Source: Lanius collurio (lineage: Eukaryota > Chordata > Aves > Passeriformes > Laniidae). From it: DNA of 64,000 nt. The position numbers and the translations under genes are program-made. The notes beneath the pieces are model-generated. The model saw nothing but the letters and a program-made list of their open reading frames with translations, searched no databases and had not been told where the DNA came from. Of this stretch, positions 40,701-52,734 are shown piece by piece (position 1 is the stretch's first letter; every line of letters starts with the position of its first letter). Location: the NCBI GenBank assembly GCA_020086605.1, contig JACBWW010000016.1, positions 19,580,926 to 19,644,925 on the forward strand, given 5' to 3'.

Positions 40701-43700
40701 AGGCATAGAGAGCAGCCTGTGACACGTATATAATTAGAGAAATTGGAGGGTTTGCCCATGAGACCGTGTGTTCCACAGCAAATCCTATTTCCTTCGCTCT
40801 CCCTTTCATGGAAATGTGTAAACCATAAAAGTCTATATGTTTTCCTTACATGTAACACATCAGTTTCTTTTTTCCTTTTCCAATACTGGTGTTAAGTGAA
40901 TTCACTAAAAAAGGAACAAAAAAAAAAAATCATAGCTCAGATCTTTTCAGACCAACTGACTTGCAAGTCAGAAACCATATAAGTATACCAAAGGACAACA
41001 TTTTAAATCTTGCAGGTATCTTACATGATGGTTCTTTTTCCCCCATAAATATAAGGCACTAGCTATTTTTTAATTTTTTTTCCATGTTCAAAAAAGTATA
41101 AAGTAAAGCTGACAACATAAAATGTCTTATGTACAAGTCCAAGTCATAAGGCGGAAGAAATTAATTTACCAGTTTCTAAATTTAAAAAACTCTGTTGGTT
41201 CTACTTCAACATAGGGAAGTGAACATCAAATAAACCAAGTTCATAATACCATTCTAAAAATAATTCTGGAAATATTAGGGCTGTCACTGGCACGGTACAG
41301 AAGTTAGCTCTATTACCTATGAAGCACAACAGTAACCTCAGACATACGTAACAGTAGCAAGGAAGCAATCACTCTGAAAAAGACTTCTGTATGATAGGGA
41401 AAAACAAATTAGGCCTGAGTTTCCATAGTGATACAGCAACAAAAGGCTGCTGCAATTTCCAGCTGTCTATAGTGAGGCAGTAACAGAGCAAAGGGACTAG
41501 AGCCCCTTCTCTGTAAATTGGGATTAGCACACTCAGAATTATCCATTAAATTTTAGTTCCGCACTATAAAGAAAATATTGAAGGAACTGGAAGAGGAAGA
41601 ATAATAATAAAAGCAAGAAGTTCTACAAGAAGCAAAATTACTAAATGCAATGGATTTGGATTTCATGGTTGGATTCTCTGGTATCTTAAAAATGCAAATT
41701 CCAATGAGTACTTTCTCCTATTCATCTCCTCTGTGGATTCTGTGATGTTTAATAAGAAATGATCTCATAGTATATAGCCTGTCTGCCAGTGGGAACACTA
41801 ATGGGTCTCTTGCCCATCTGGCAGCCTGTTTTCCCGAAACTTACAGGAATTCCTGTCCAGTGGTGCTGAAACCGGCCAAGAGTTAAGAAGCTCTTGAGGG
41901 AGAAAAGAGAGGAGAGGGATCAGCAGCCATACAAAAACCTAGGCTAGCAAGCAGCCAGTGTGATCCTATAAGCTTTGCTTCCTTGGGAAACTGGGCTAAT
42001 TATCAGAGGACTGAAAGATTCACTTATGATGAAAGTCCAAAGGCCCCAAAGCGGAAAAATACTTAAAAGGTAAAGTGGTCTATTGGATATAGGGCTGAAA
42101 GAACCAAACATGATAGCTAGGTTGAGACACAAATGATGAGGAATGTTATAATTTACAGAAATATAAATGTTAGCCAGGGATGATGAGGATTTATTTGTAC
42201 CAAGAGGAGTTATTACTAAGCAGAATTGCAACTGGGAATTGTGGGATTAAATAAAGGAAAGCTTTAGGTTAAAAATCAAGCAACAGTGTAAGTGAGAGGA
42301 GTCTATAAAACAGTTTTGAGACATAGGAAGTGGAAGGTCCCTGACTTAAGAAAATTTAAACTGGAATGTAAAGAACCTGTTTGCTTATGGAACAATGCAT
42401 GGATGGTAAAATTGGCTGGAATTTCTAACTGGTCTTTCTTTTTATCAGTTGATTAATAACAAAATACTGCACTAATATATAACATATAAAACAAAAGTTG
42501 CTACTCTTTTTGAGTTCTCATCCAAAGGGCTAAAACCAGACCTAATACATATAAATGTATAGATGTGCCTTCCTCACATATTGCCTATATAATACATCAA
42601 AAATAAATACAATATTATACAGGTAATGATTTATAGAGGGCTATTAAAATATCTACTTCTACACATAATGTGATCACAGGTACTCTGTATTTGTATTAGT
42701 GCAACATTTTTGAGCAGTGCTGAACAGTTTGGGTTTCATTGTTACTGTTTTCTAGGAAAACATAAAATACAATAATCAAAATGCACAAAACAGATTGCAT
42801 TACACCGAATGTTTGATGTAGCAACTTCTAACTTTCATTTAATATAGCTGAGCTGCAATGACTAATGCTGCCCATGGCCTGTAGTACAAAGACCTAAAAA
42901 GGGTTCCAGACCAGATTACATCCAGGCAGGTCTCATTTTAACGGAAATTGGAGAGATGAGAAAAAGATTATAGGAGCACACATCATAAAAACAGACCTCA
43001 CAAGCCAAACTTAATAGTGGAACCATTCTCTTTCATGTAGACAACCATGAAAACAAATATCCTGTAAGCACTAGATATATATTGTATCTTTCCACCTGAT
43101 CTCTTTGCCTCCTTGAGACAGATTCCCATTCATCTCATGACTATATAATTTGATCATAGCTGGGGTAAGGCACAGCAGGGGAAAGGGTCTGTCTGATAAA
43201 ATATCAGGCTCCAGGACGATAGATAAACAATTTCATGATTTCCAGTTGTAACAGGAATGGTACAGCGGTGGATATTAAGATATTAGTCTCATAGGAATAC
43301 ATATATCATGCTTCTGCAGTTTTTTGTCTTACTAAGTATGTTTTATTTCCATTAAGTAAAAATGACAGACTGATCCTGATAAACTAAGGCAGGCCACCAG
43401 AACAAAACTCAAGGTGCATGTGAAAAGTGAAATGAAATCTTTTTTTATTTTTACAATGTGAAAGTTAATATATAACTTTATAACTATACAAATGAAAAAA
43501 CAGAGCAAGGAAGTTTCTTTCTCAAGGGGAATTTTTACTGAAAAAAAAACATTATTTAAAAGTGAGTGAAACAGTTGCCTATCAATTTGCTTCACATTTA
43601 AACCTCCTCTTTCACAAGGGACACGTTGGCAAGCAACTCTTCTGCTACAAGTCACTAGGGAAATGCCTGTTTGCAAAGCTACCTCATTGTTCTACATGTA

Positions 43701-44059
43701 TTAAATGAAGGCTTGAGTGATAATATTTGAACAGCTATGATGGACTTTTTTCGTATTTTAACACACATATTCAGCTGGAATGCAAAAACACAAATACAAG
43801 GCAGCCATTACTAATACCAGTTCTGTTAGCTGGCAAACCTTATACTGTCTTTGCAGTTACCTCCTGTCTTGCACAGCCAAAAAGCACAGTCATACTCACT
43901 CATGCTGATACCTGCTTTTATTTGTAAAAATTCAAAGAACAAAGATACATTTTAGAGCAATTTTTAGTTGCAAACCCAGGGTGTCATCTTTTTTTGTTAA
44001 AGCAAATACATTCTGAAGTAAGCAATTTTTAAAGCTATCATACCATCTAATTCATTATC

Positions 44060-44066
44060 ACTTACC
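44060..44066 (-). other. 5' splice site of the AGBL4 exon
   Basis: On the minus strand the exon ends in CACAG and the intron opens with GTAAGTG, a near-consensus U1 donor. The protein homology ends exactly here: the ESQ residues are followed by non-homologous translation and a stop. Confidence 0.88.
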
Positions 44067-44190
44067 TGTGATTCTTTCACGTTTTCCACAGTGAAGTTGA
44101 ACCAGACTCTGAAGCGTGGGTTGCAGGTATCTGGCCTAATGACGAGGTCATACTCAAACTCTGGGACGTGGTTCACCCGGCCAAGGTTCC
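44066..44190 (-). CDS. AGBL4: AGBL4 (cytosolic carboxypeptidase 6) internal exon, N-terminal domain
   Basis: Seen: read on the minus strand, a 125-nt exon starts with GG (the last two bases of a split codon, so phase 1) and then gives 41 whole codons, beginning NLGRVNHVPEFEYDL and ending FTVENVKESQ (phase 0). The acceptor is TAG at 44191-44193 and the donor is GTAAG at 44061-44065. Without splicing, the frame runs only 22 codons into the intron before a stop at 43997. Known: this peptide matches the vertebrate CCP6 family just after its short variable N-terminus, in the beta-sandwich CCP N-domain before the zinc M14 carboxypeptidase domain. CCP6 is a cytosolic enzyme that shortens polyglutamate side chains on tubulin and other proteins. 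Inferred: this is probably coding exon 3. Its length is not a multiple of three, so skipping it would shift the frame. The catalytic residues lie in later exons outside the window. The family assignment is strong; a paralogue (AGBL1, AGBL2, AGBL3, AGTPBP1) fits less well. Confidence 0.93.
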
Positions 44191-44231
44191 CTACCAAGAA
44201 CAGATGAAACAGGATGGGTTTTAATGAATGG
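44191..44231 (-). other. 3' splice site of the AGBL4 exon
   Basis: On the minus strand, a moderately pyrimidine-rich tract (CATCCTGTTTCATCTGTTCT) runs into TTGGTAG directly before the exon. A CATTCATTAA stretch at 44221-44230, about 30-40 nt upstream of the acceptor, could hold the branch point, but this is only a motif-level guess. Confidence 0.8.
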
Positions 44232-44320
44232 CTGATCAACTCTCCAGGAATTACACTGAGAAAAGTTTTTAAAACTTCTACCTCTGTTGGTTAAAATATG
44301 CAAGTATAATAGGCTTCACA

Positions 44321-44367
44321 GCAGTTCAGAATTATTTTTTAGAGGCAGTTCAGAATTACTTTTAAGG
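44321..44367 (+). repeat. Two-copy 24-bp direct repeat near the exon
   Basis: GCAGTTCAGAATTA occurs at 44321-44334 and again at 44345-44358, each followed by a T-rich stretch. It lies about 130 bp from the exon, on its intron-upstream side. Confidence 0.75.
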
Positions 44368-44449
44368 CCTAATTGTAGTGACAGAATAAAATATAGAGCA
44401 GTAAGCTACATGCAGATGAATACACCAAAAAGAAGACAACACAGATTTT

Positions 44450-44800
44450 TATTATTTAATCAAATTGACCTTTTTTCTCCCCTTTTCTGAATATTCCAAT
44501 TATGTGTCTTAATATCCTTTTAATTGCTTCCTTTTTCTTTTTTTTCCCTTTTCTAATGATTTCTCTGCACCTCTTTTAGCCCCCACCTGTATGGATTTCT
44601 TTCTTTCCAATTGCTGCTCTTGTTCAACCCCCTGTAACATTAAAGCCCCCAGATTTCCCCCCTGGCCCCTCTGGCTGTTGCTCTGAGCATCCCTCTCTCC
44701 ACACAGATGGTCCAGCCTTCATCTCCTCTGTGATACAAAAACCATCTCAATCCTTTTCCTTTACCATTTACAGCCACTATCACCTCCTTCCAAAGACACA
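44450..44800 (+). repeat. Pyrimidine-rich stretch (purine-rich on the AGBL4 strand)
   Basis: A long C/T-dominated interval with runs such as CTTTTTTCTCCCCTTTTCTG and CAGATTTCCCCCCTGGCCCC. It is not a clean microsatellite. In the AGBL4 transcript it would be purine-rich and lies 260-610 nt upstream of the exon. Confidence 0.5.
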
Positions 44801-45036
44801 AATGAGATTTTGCCTCAGCTTGTTCCTAGTGAATTTCATGGAATAGTATTTTTAAATATAGTCAGAGCTACATTGTCCCCTATGGCATTATTCAGCAGGC
44901 AACCACACTGGCTATAGAAATGAAGTTCAGCACTGGGAAAACCCACTAAGTGCTTTTAAATTGCTAAAATGGCATTTTTCCTTTGAAGTGTGCCAAGATT
45001 TTTAGAGACAGGGTTTAGACTGTCCATTTCATTTAC

Positions 45037-45038
45037 NN
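45037..45038. other. Two undetermined bases (NN), probable assembly join
   Basis: The only ambiguous bases in the window. They fall exactly where AT-rich intron changes abruptly to GC-rich LTR-like sequence, so the true gap size is unknown. Confidence 0.95.
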
Positions 45039-45486
45039 AGGAGCTCTGGCCCACAGAGGATCCTGGAAGGAGAAGGTGGTGTCTCCTGGAGGATCAGTGG
45101 CCCACAGAGGACTAGGTGCTCCTGACAGGACTGCAGCCCTGAGAAGGGAAGGGCCCAGGGTGGAGCAGGGGAGCAAGAAAGGATCAGTGGCAGAGCGCTA
45201 CCCCAGCCCTCAGCCCCTTGCACTGCTCCTTGTGTGGGGAAGTTGATCCTGGGAAACAGGGAAGGGCAGGGAGAAGGCATTGTTTTAATTTCTCTTTGAT
45301 TTTTACTATGCAAACCTATTTTAACTAGGAGTAAATTAGTCTCCCCACAGCGGAGTGTGTTTTGTATGTGGAGGCCACTGGTGAGTGACCTCCCTGTCTG
45401 CACCTCAACCCATGAGTTTTTTCACCTTGTTTTCACCCCTGTGCTGGTGAGGAGAGTGCTGGCTGGGCAAGGCGAACCCACCACAG
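45039..45486 (+). mobile_element. Avian endogenous retrovirus LTR fragment, ERVL-type
   Basis: The segment resembles the 3' part of avian ERVL-type LTRs. Landmarks in order are GGAGCTCTGG at the left, GTTTTAATTTCTCTTTGATT (45282 on), a degenerate poly-A-signal region AGGAGTAAATTAG, CTGGTGAGTGACCTCCCTGT (45377 on), CTCAACCCATGAG, GCTGGTGAGGAGAGTG and the end ACCCACCACA near 45486. GGCCCACAGAGGA occurs twice near the left side (45048 and 45100). No internal retroviral genes are present, so this is a solo or fragmentary LTR whose left end is lost at the NN. It lies antisense to AGBL4. Family naming is from memory of avian repeats. Confidence 0.7.
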
Positions 45487-46589
45487 TACCTGGCTTCAGC
45501 TGAAGTCCCTGACACATCTAAGTGCACATTTTGCCACCAGGGTCAGACCCATCACTTATTGACAACTGAATTCAAAGCTTAAGGTAAACCATTTCCTACA
45601 GATTATTATCCAAAGTAAATAAGAATGGTAAAACCAAGCTATTGCATTGTTATGCCTTTAATTAAGTGACTTCATTTTGCTGTATTTTTCATTAAATGCC
45701 ATGCGTAAATGACATAGCTGGGATAATAATATTCCTTGGATATTTCAGGATTTAGGTGGTCCAAGGTATTCATCCCAAAAGTTGAGATTCCAATTGCCTC
45801 ATAGGTCACAGATTAAGCTCTCTCCAGACAAAGTTTGGTGTGTGGATGTCCTGAGTCAGCCTGAGCTGTGCATGGGATCCTGGCAGATTCTCTAGGGTTA
45901 AGGCAGCAGGTTGGATGAACACAGAGGGTGGACTAGGTCCATCTTGTAAACTAATATGTATACATGCCTCCCAGCAATCTCAGCAATTCCAGATAAGGAT
46001 TATCTGCAGCACAGAGCAGAGGTGCAAATTTTGATGGAATTACTCCCAAAGAAGGACACAGAAGCAATTAAATTCATATTTAAAGTTCAAAGACCATTAA
46101 AAACTTGTACTGCAAGGCATAGGAAACTAAAAGATTATTAAGTGAATAATTAGAACAAAATGAGACCTTGATTTTGACCTTTTGCACATTTCAGTTCCTT
46201 TTTCAACATCAAGCTACCCTGAACTGGATGGGGAACAGATGAATCACTCAGAACCATTTTACAGAGTCCACAGGATCCCTAAACCAGCACTGGGGGATTG
46301 TACTGATGTCAAGGGAATCACGGATGGTGAAGAGCTGGTGTGCTGGAGCTACTGCCATCCAGTCTGCTCTGGAAAACCCATCTCAAATCCAGCAGAGCCC
46401 TTAAAATTCAATCATTTCTGTTCTTGATTCCTCAGGAACCCCAACATTGTTTTCTCTCTTGATTTGAATACTCCTGTGCTGGTTTGAGACAAATTTGGAG
46501 GAAATTTGTCCCTTCACTCCCTTCACTCCTAATGCAGTATTTTTTCCTTTCATGGGTGTATTAGTTTAATATTAGTGTTTGCCTCTTAC

Positions 46590-46830
46590 CAGGGTCCTTC
46601 AAAACACACATCAGCTGCCATTGTCACCTGCAGCCCTTTGCAGTTTGGTGTCATTTGGACATTTCATTAGCCCACTACTTCTTCTCTGTCTTCCAGATGC
46701 CAAAGAGGCTGGACTGAGCACTAATGCCTTCGGTAACTAATTCAACAAGTTCCTCGTGCTCAATAGACTATTGTTTGTAATATCACAGCCTTTGCTCACA
46801 ATCTGTCAGCCTAATTTCAGCCCACATAGC
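46590..46830 (-). mobile_element. Possible ancient CR1/L3-like fragment
   Basis: TTTGCAGTTTGGTGTCATTT and CATTAGCCCACTAC at 46637-46677, and GTCATTAAACAAGAC near 46833, resemble antisense pieces of old CR1/L3 RT regions in the expected order. The similarity is weak and the limits are guesses. Confidence 0.3.
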
Positions 46831-47666
46831 AATGTCATTAAACAAGACAGCAGTTTTGGTACAAAGGAGCCAAGAACTGTAGGAACAAAACACCTCCTCG
46901 CTTTAAGAGATGCTTTGTAGAAAACTGATAATGCCACCAAAAAACATTTCTTGGTGTCCAGGAAAGGATATAAATTTCCCAATGTTAATCTTATAAACAA
47001 ACTGAGCATTTTTTTTGTACTGCTTTCATAGTGCTGTAATCATGGGAAATTGATTTATTCTAATGGATGAGAATTATATTCCAATATCACAGGTAACACA
47101 GTGACATGCATTAGAAACTATGGAACAGGAATTAAAACATTGATTACAGCATTCCATTTAGATATTAACCCACTTTAACACTGAAAACAAACATTTTTCT
47201 TAAGTGCAAATCACCTCCAAACTAATTTTTTTAATATCTATAAAAGATTCCACCAATTTTTTTTCTTGCCTTTTTGCTAAATATATAGCAAGAGACAAAA
47301 ATATTTAATTAGTGGGTAGACAGCAAGTGCCTCTTGTGTCCCATGAATCTCTGTGCAATTCCACAATGTACACCCTGTGCTTTGCAGTACCTGTGGCCAA
47401 GTTTCTGTGCTGAAATGATGACAAATGTAAGAGAAAGCCAGATAGAACCAATTTTGTGTAATGAACCTACCAACAGTTTTCAGCCATGACACAACTACTG
47501 TACAGCCCTTCATGTGCACAGTTCTTACTCTATGTACAGTGCCAGTCTGGTAATTTGTGAGAGCAGTAAGAGAGTCTGTTCACAAACACAGTGTTAAGCA
47601 TATTCTTTTAAAATCAGAGAAAAAAGTCTCTAATTACTAAAACATCATCTTTGCTTTACTTCCCTT

Positions 47667-47690
47667 TGAGTTCATGCCCACATGAACTCA
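47667..47690. repeat. Perfect inverted repeat, 10-bp arms
   Basis: TGAGTTCATG, loop CCCA, CATGAACTCA. Compact and not AT-only, with no known function. Confidence 0.85.
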
Positions 47691-48779
47691 TCACCACTCC
47701 ATTCCATAAATACAGAAGTCGTATATATGAGATTATGCAGCATTTTCCAAAGCCTCATCACTCCATATCTTGTGATTAGCACTATGTCTGGGGGTTAACA
47801 ATATAAAACACAAGATATTAATGATATTGAAGGTACATATATGATTAATGAACCGATTGAGTAATATGACCTGCAAGGGAAAAAATCCAACAACATTATG
47901 AGCAATAAAATCTGAACTGGCTTGCATTCTAAGATAATTCTTGTTTAACTTTTTTTCAATAATTTGGGTGTACATTTGGATGTCAAATGACTTTCTGATT
48001 ATATCTTAAAAGCAAAACAAGCAATTTATTAGGGTAGCCAGCACTTTGCAAAACACTTTGGATTTTCTCTCCTATACACTCTGAAATTAGTTGCAGAGTT
48101 TTTTTCTATTATTATTTTACTTTACAGAAATATTAGCACAGATTGTTTTAAACTGATGGGAAGATGTGAACAAATCAAATTCCCAAATGTCTATAAACTG
48201 ACTTTCACTTAGCCTTGGGGTTTGTTTTTAAGACACGCTCAATTTTCAGTCACAGTTCTGTTCAATACTCTTAGCATACTGAGAAAAGACAAGACATACT
48301 TTCCTTTAATCATTCAAGCTGAAATTCCTAATTATATTTGCTTAAATTGCTTTACAGAGCAATGTTTAGTGCAATGCTCTCAAAATGTAAATAGTGAAAG
48401 GGGTCAATAGCATGTTTCAAGTTTCTTTAAAAGTCAGAAAAAAGCCCAATGATACTATTTTATTAATCATGCAACATACACTTAGTCCTCATAAAATATT
48501 AATGGATATTGCTTCCTACATCAATAAAAAGTGTACTTTACACAAAGAAAGAAAACCTACTTAAGAAAATACTAGCTAAAGTTACTAAACATTCTAACAA
48601 TTATCATAAAAATGCTAGAAAAGAAAATATAGATATGTTAAGCAATCCTAAAATCTTCTTAAACCACACATTGTGCTTGCCAACAGAGAATTTTTAAGAT
48701 GAAAAATAGACCTTGAGGGTCTTAGACAAGCCTGAGGCAATATAAAGAAAAAGGTCAAACACTCTGCTAAAAAGGACCG

Positions 48780-49260
48780 TTATCTTCAGAACAACAACTT
48801 ATCAGCCAGCTTGCAGCCCTGCTTATTTACAGTTATTGGTCCCAGAGGAAGTGCACTTCAGCGCGGGGCGCGATTACTTTGTAATGAGTTTGCCAGAAAT
48901 GGTAAAGGAAACTAATTTGTAACAATGTGCTGTTCCCGGCACATGAACTTTCTCAGAGACTTTTTTTTTGTCCGGCCATGAATAACTTACTTCAGCCTCC
49001 CTAATAAGCAGTGAAAACAGAAGTGCACTAAAGCCAACTGAGTCGCCAGCTTAAATGTGCTGAAATATCAGTGATTATCCCTCTCAGCTGTCCATTACAG
49101 TACTCATGATGACCACCAATTCCCCTGTGGTGGATGTATAGAATGCAGGTTTCAGGGGGTGGATTTGCACATGAAAATTAACACCATTTGGAAGAAAATA
49201 GCCTGCACCTGTCACAGATTAGCAACAAAAGGTCAAATGCCTCCTTTTACACCTAGAGCA
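48780..49260. promoter_or_regulatory. Candidate conserved intronic regulatory element
   Basis: Seen: GCGCGGGGCGCG at 48861-48872 holds four CpGs in 12 bp, and further CpGs follow (CCCGGC near 48936, TCCGGCC near 48971, GTCGCC near 49042), against a nearly CpG-free surrounding intron. Directly after it is ATTACTTTGTAATGAG, a homeodomain-like inverted pair, and then CTAATTTG and AACAATG (SOX-like) at 48911-48927. An inverted CCAAT box (ATTGG) is at 48835-48839. No long open frame and no repeat family is recognised. Inferred: such unmethylated-like GC spots beside homeodomain and SOX words are typical of developmental enhancers. I cannot show conservation or activity from one sequence. Confidence 0.35.
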
Positions 49261-52200
49261 CTTGCATATTGTATGCCTTGCTTATAGGAGCCTAATTCTA
49301 GTTTCTTAATTCAGAAAAGTGAGCACCATGGTGAACTGAGGAGAAAAAAAGAATTAAATCTTGGCTAAAAGCTATCAATAAATCTATTGATCAAGATACA
49401 TATGAATGGAAGTAGCTGAAGCAATCTCTGTCTCTAAAAGAGGTAGTTTTTCAAAAGAGAATTACACAAAGTGCTCTTCTGTTTTTGTCAATATGCTGCC
49501 AGGTTTTGAAATGCTATTTTTCATCCACACAATAAAAATCTTGACAAGTAAGCAATAGAAAATCACTAATACACTTGCAGCTGCATTTCAATCTATACAA
49601 ATTCTTTAAACAAAAACAACCAAGGAACAGATTGGAATATACATCATTTTCAGTTGAACCAGTTGAACCTGGGATCAAGTCCAAGATAGCCAAACAGTAT
49701 TAATCTATATTTCATGCAATTCTGTATTTCACAAAATAAGGTAAAATGTTGAATATGGAATAGTCTCGATGGAATTCATCCTTATAGATCATAAAACACA
49801 TTGAGATGATAATGCAAAGAAATTTTATCGATATGTTCTAAATGGAACAGGAACTACAGGGACTGAGATCTGTAAAAACTTCTCTCGACTGAAAGATTAG
49901 ATATCTTGTGAAAGGAGTGCATCTAGGAATATCAGATGTAAATTCCCACTTGCTTTATGGTCTTTGTCTGTGAAAAGAATTCATAAAAAATAGTTCGGCA
50001 AGAAGTCCTAAAGAACTTCTAAATAGTATTTGAATTCTAAATAGGAAAAGAAAAATCTAATTAAATAGTGATGATCTCTAAAACCCACAAAAATTTTTGC
50101 ATCATGTCCAAGATTCCTGCCCAGAGCATACATCAGCTCAAGATACATGAAACCACAAAACATGTGACTTGAAAAAAGAAGACCATACCATAAAAAAAAT
50201 CTGTAACACCTGTAATTTATAGTTTAAATTATTAAAATTTGCACATATCAAGCTCTGCCACACAAAGTAATATCTACACTGCCACAGTTAAATTAATGTT
50301 CTACAGAAAAACCCTTGGTACTCTTCAGCAATATAGTATTCTTTTAAAAACCTGATGTTTCAGTTAAAACTGTAGCAATGCTCATGACTCCACTCTTGGT
50401 CAAAATCCAGACTGCCAGACTGCCTGGTCAAGACTATCAAATAGGCAAAGTATTTCAAAAGTACATGGCTCAAAAAGCTGGATGTTTCAGACTTAATTTG
50501 CAGTCTCTTTTCTATCTTCCCTCTTCAATTAAGTAATTTGAAACTGTTGTTTCCATTATGTTTTAAGTTTTTATCAATAATGACATCCAAAGAACAGCAA
50601 ATCTGTAGTTTTTGTGAAAAAATGTAAGGGAACAATGACTCAGGTCTTAGCAGCAGTTAGTAAAAGGCCAGGTCCCATCTCTGCAAAGGGTAAATCAGGA
50701 TATAGAGCTGAGAAATTCTGATTGAGAATTTTATTGTAAGTAGATGATGGGATAAAATCTAATTGTGACCGACAGCACATGAAAATTCTGCTTTACATTT
50801 TTCTTGTTCATCTATGTAAACAACATTAAAATAAATGATATTTTTCGAGTATGTTTAAGTTATGGATCTCTATTTGTTTCTTTGTTTCTTCAGGTGTTGC
50901 TCTTAATTCATAACAATGAGAGCTTGCTCTGATTTTCCACACCTTTTCAAGATCACACTCTGGGTTCCACTCTCCCCAGTACTTTTCCCCAGTGATAAGT
51001 AAGGTGCATTAGATGCATTTCTGGGGGCATTCTGCCCACAGGCCCTGGGAACACAGCTACTGCTTCTCAGTGGTCCCAAACAAGTACAATGAATAAATCT
51101 TTAATTCCTTTGTATTGAGTTAAATTGCAGAAATATTAATGATGTGTAGCCTAGACTAAAACACCCACAGGAGTTTTATAAATTAAAACTTTTATCTGAA
51201 TTAGAGTAGGAGGTAGAATTGTCTTCCACACAGAAAATTAAGGGAATTGAAAAACTTTAAGAATGAATAAGGTTGAAAAAGGAGAGAATCATAAATGATC
51301 TTAAATCTATTAGTTTAATATAAAAGAAAGAGGGGTGGGATGGGAAAGGCCATGATTTACTTTACTAAAAAAAGTTACAAATAGATTCTCATATTTCAGG
51401 AGTCCTGCCAATGGATAGCTTTAGGATGAGTTTTTCCTTTCAGTAAAAGATACTTTTCTTGGTCACAGGTGTTTGAATGATGTCTGGGCAAGGGAAAAGG
51501 GAGAATAGTGGAATTAAAATTTATTATGTAGGTTTGATCTTCCTCCTGCAATGAGGATACTATGACAGAGATTTCACATTATAAATAACTGTAAAGTTCT
51601 AGCAGGTGTTAATCCCAAAGGCCACAAACTGCCATCACTTACAACTTTCTTTCACAGTCCAGGAGAGTAAACAATACAATTCAGAAAGACAACACAAGCA
51701 GCTAGAACTGGAATATATTCTGTCTCTTTAAGTGTGTTAAGTAAAGCAGTTTTAATGGTGATCACAGTTTAGAGCATAATGAAAAACAGCAACAAGTATT
51801 CCTGAATATTTAGTGATCAGGATTGCTCAACAACCACTATGAGCAAAATAGCACAATGCACAAGTAACAGAGATCCCTGTTAATACTACAAAGACCATTG
51901 TGTAAACAGCAGGCTTACTTATGTATTAAGAAATTATACAATACAATCTTGCTGGAAGAATTTGATAGTTTTGATCAAATGAGATTGATATTTAATCACT
52001 TGCAGCCAAAGAGCCTTATTTCAAAATTGCCCTTTTCAATAAAAATTAATGCTTTCAGTTAAAGCACCTAAAAAACCTGGTGCTGCAAAGAATTAAATGT
52101 CAATGTTTATCGTGTAGGGAAATTTTAAAGGATGGATAAAATGGAGTCTGTCTCTTGACTACTTCTCCTATTTCTGTGAGAGTCTTATGAATTACAGAAA

Positions 52201-52686
52201 TATCAGCAGATACTGTCAGCAGAGCCCAAGACTGCAGGACAAATGCTCCAAAAACTCACAAAATCTTGTAAGTACACAAACTGGCAGTGGTAAAGCAGCA
52301 AAGCATCAACTTAGCAGGGAGTGTCAAGAGTGCTTGAAAATCAGAGGCCCATGCCCTAAGATGGCCATTGCACACCCACTACACCAAATCCACCAAATCC
52401 CCAGAAAAATAGATTTCTCTGCTCCCTCTTTATCAATTCCCCAAAGGTCTCCAATGACAGATGGGCAGTTATTTATCCACAGCAGTGAACCTTTGTTGAA
52501 GGAAAATCAGAATACAAAGAGGTTTTGCATTAGTGTCACGAAACTCAGCTTTCTTTAACAAAGCGTGTGCTCCCAAAATGGGTCTCTCACGGCTCTGCTT
52601 GCACCACATCTTTCAGAGCAAAGCTCTTAAAGGAAAAGCATTTGGGGAAATTTCTGTTTGGAAGTCACTTAGCATATAATGGGTGC

Positions 52687-52731
52687 TATTCTAAATAAAT
52701 AATTAATAAGTTAATAAATAAATCATAACAA
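52687..52731 (+). repeat. TAAATAAATTAA low-complexity stretch
   Basis: Repeated TAAA/TTAA units. This is simple AT-rich sequence before a GC-richer interval at 52735-52960. Confidence 0.6.
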
Positions 52732-52734
52732 CGT

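Larger units (their letters stand above)
1..44065 (-). other. AGBL4: AGBL4 intron downstream of the exon (5' portion)
   Basis: At least 44 kb of intron follows the exon in transcription order. No frame matches the next expected AGBL4 segment, so the following exon lies beyond the left edge. Apart from the repeats listed separately, the sequence is AT-rich with scattered homopolymer runs and no recognisable gene. The longest open frames here are either within CR1 copies or show no family resemblance. A nested gene cannot be excluded, but none is visible. Confidence 0.75.

Noticed and set aside
45029..45403. 124-codon open frame on the minus strand
   Set aside because: It crosses the two undetermined bases and is antisense to the ERVL-type LTR.
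52187..52558. 123-codon open frame on the plus strand
   Set aside because: No recognisable domain, no promoter or splice evidence, and composition typical of chance frames in intron.
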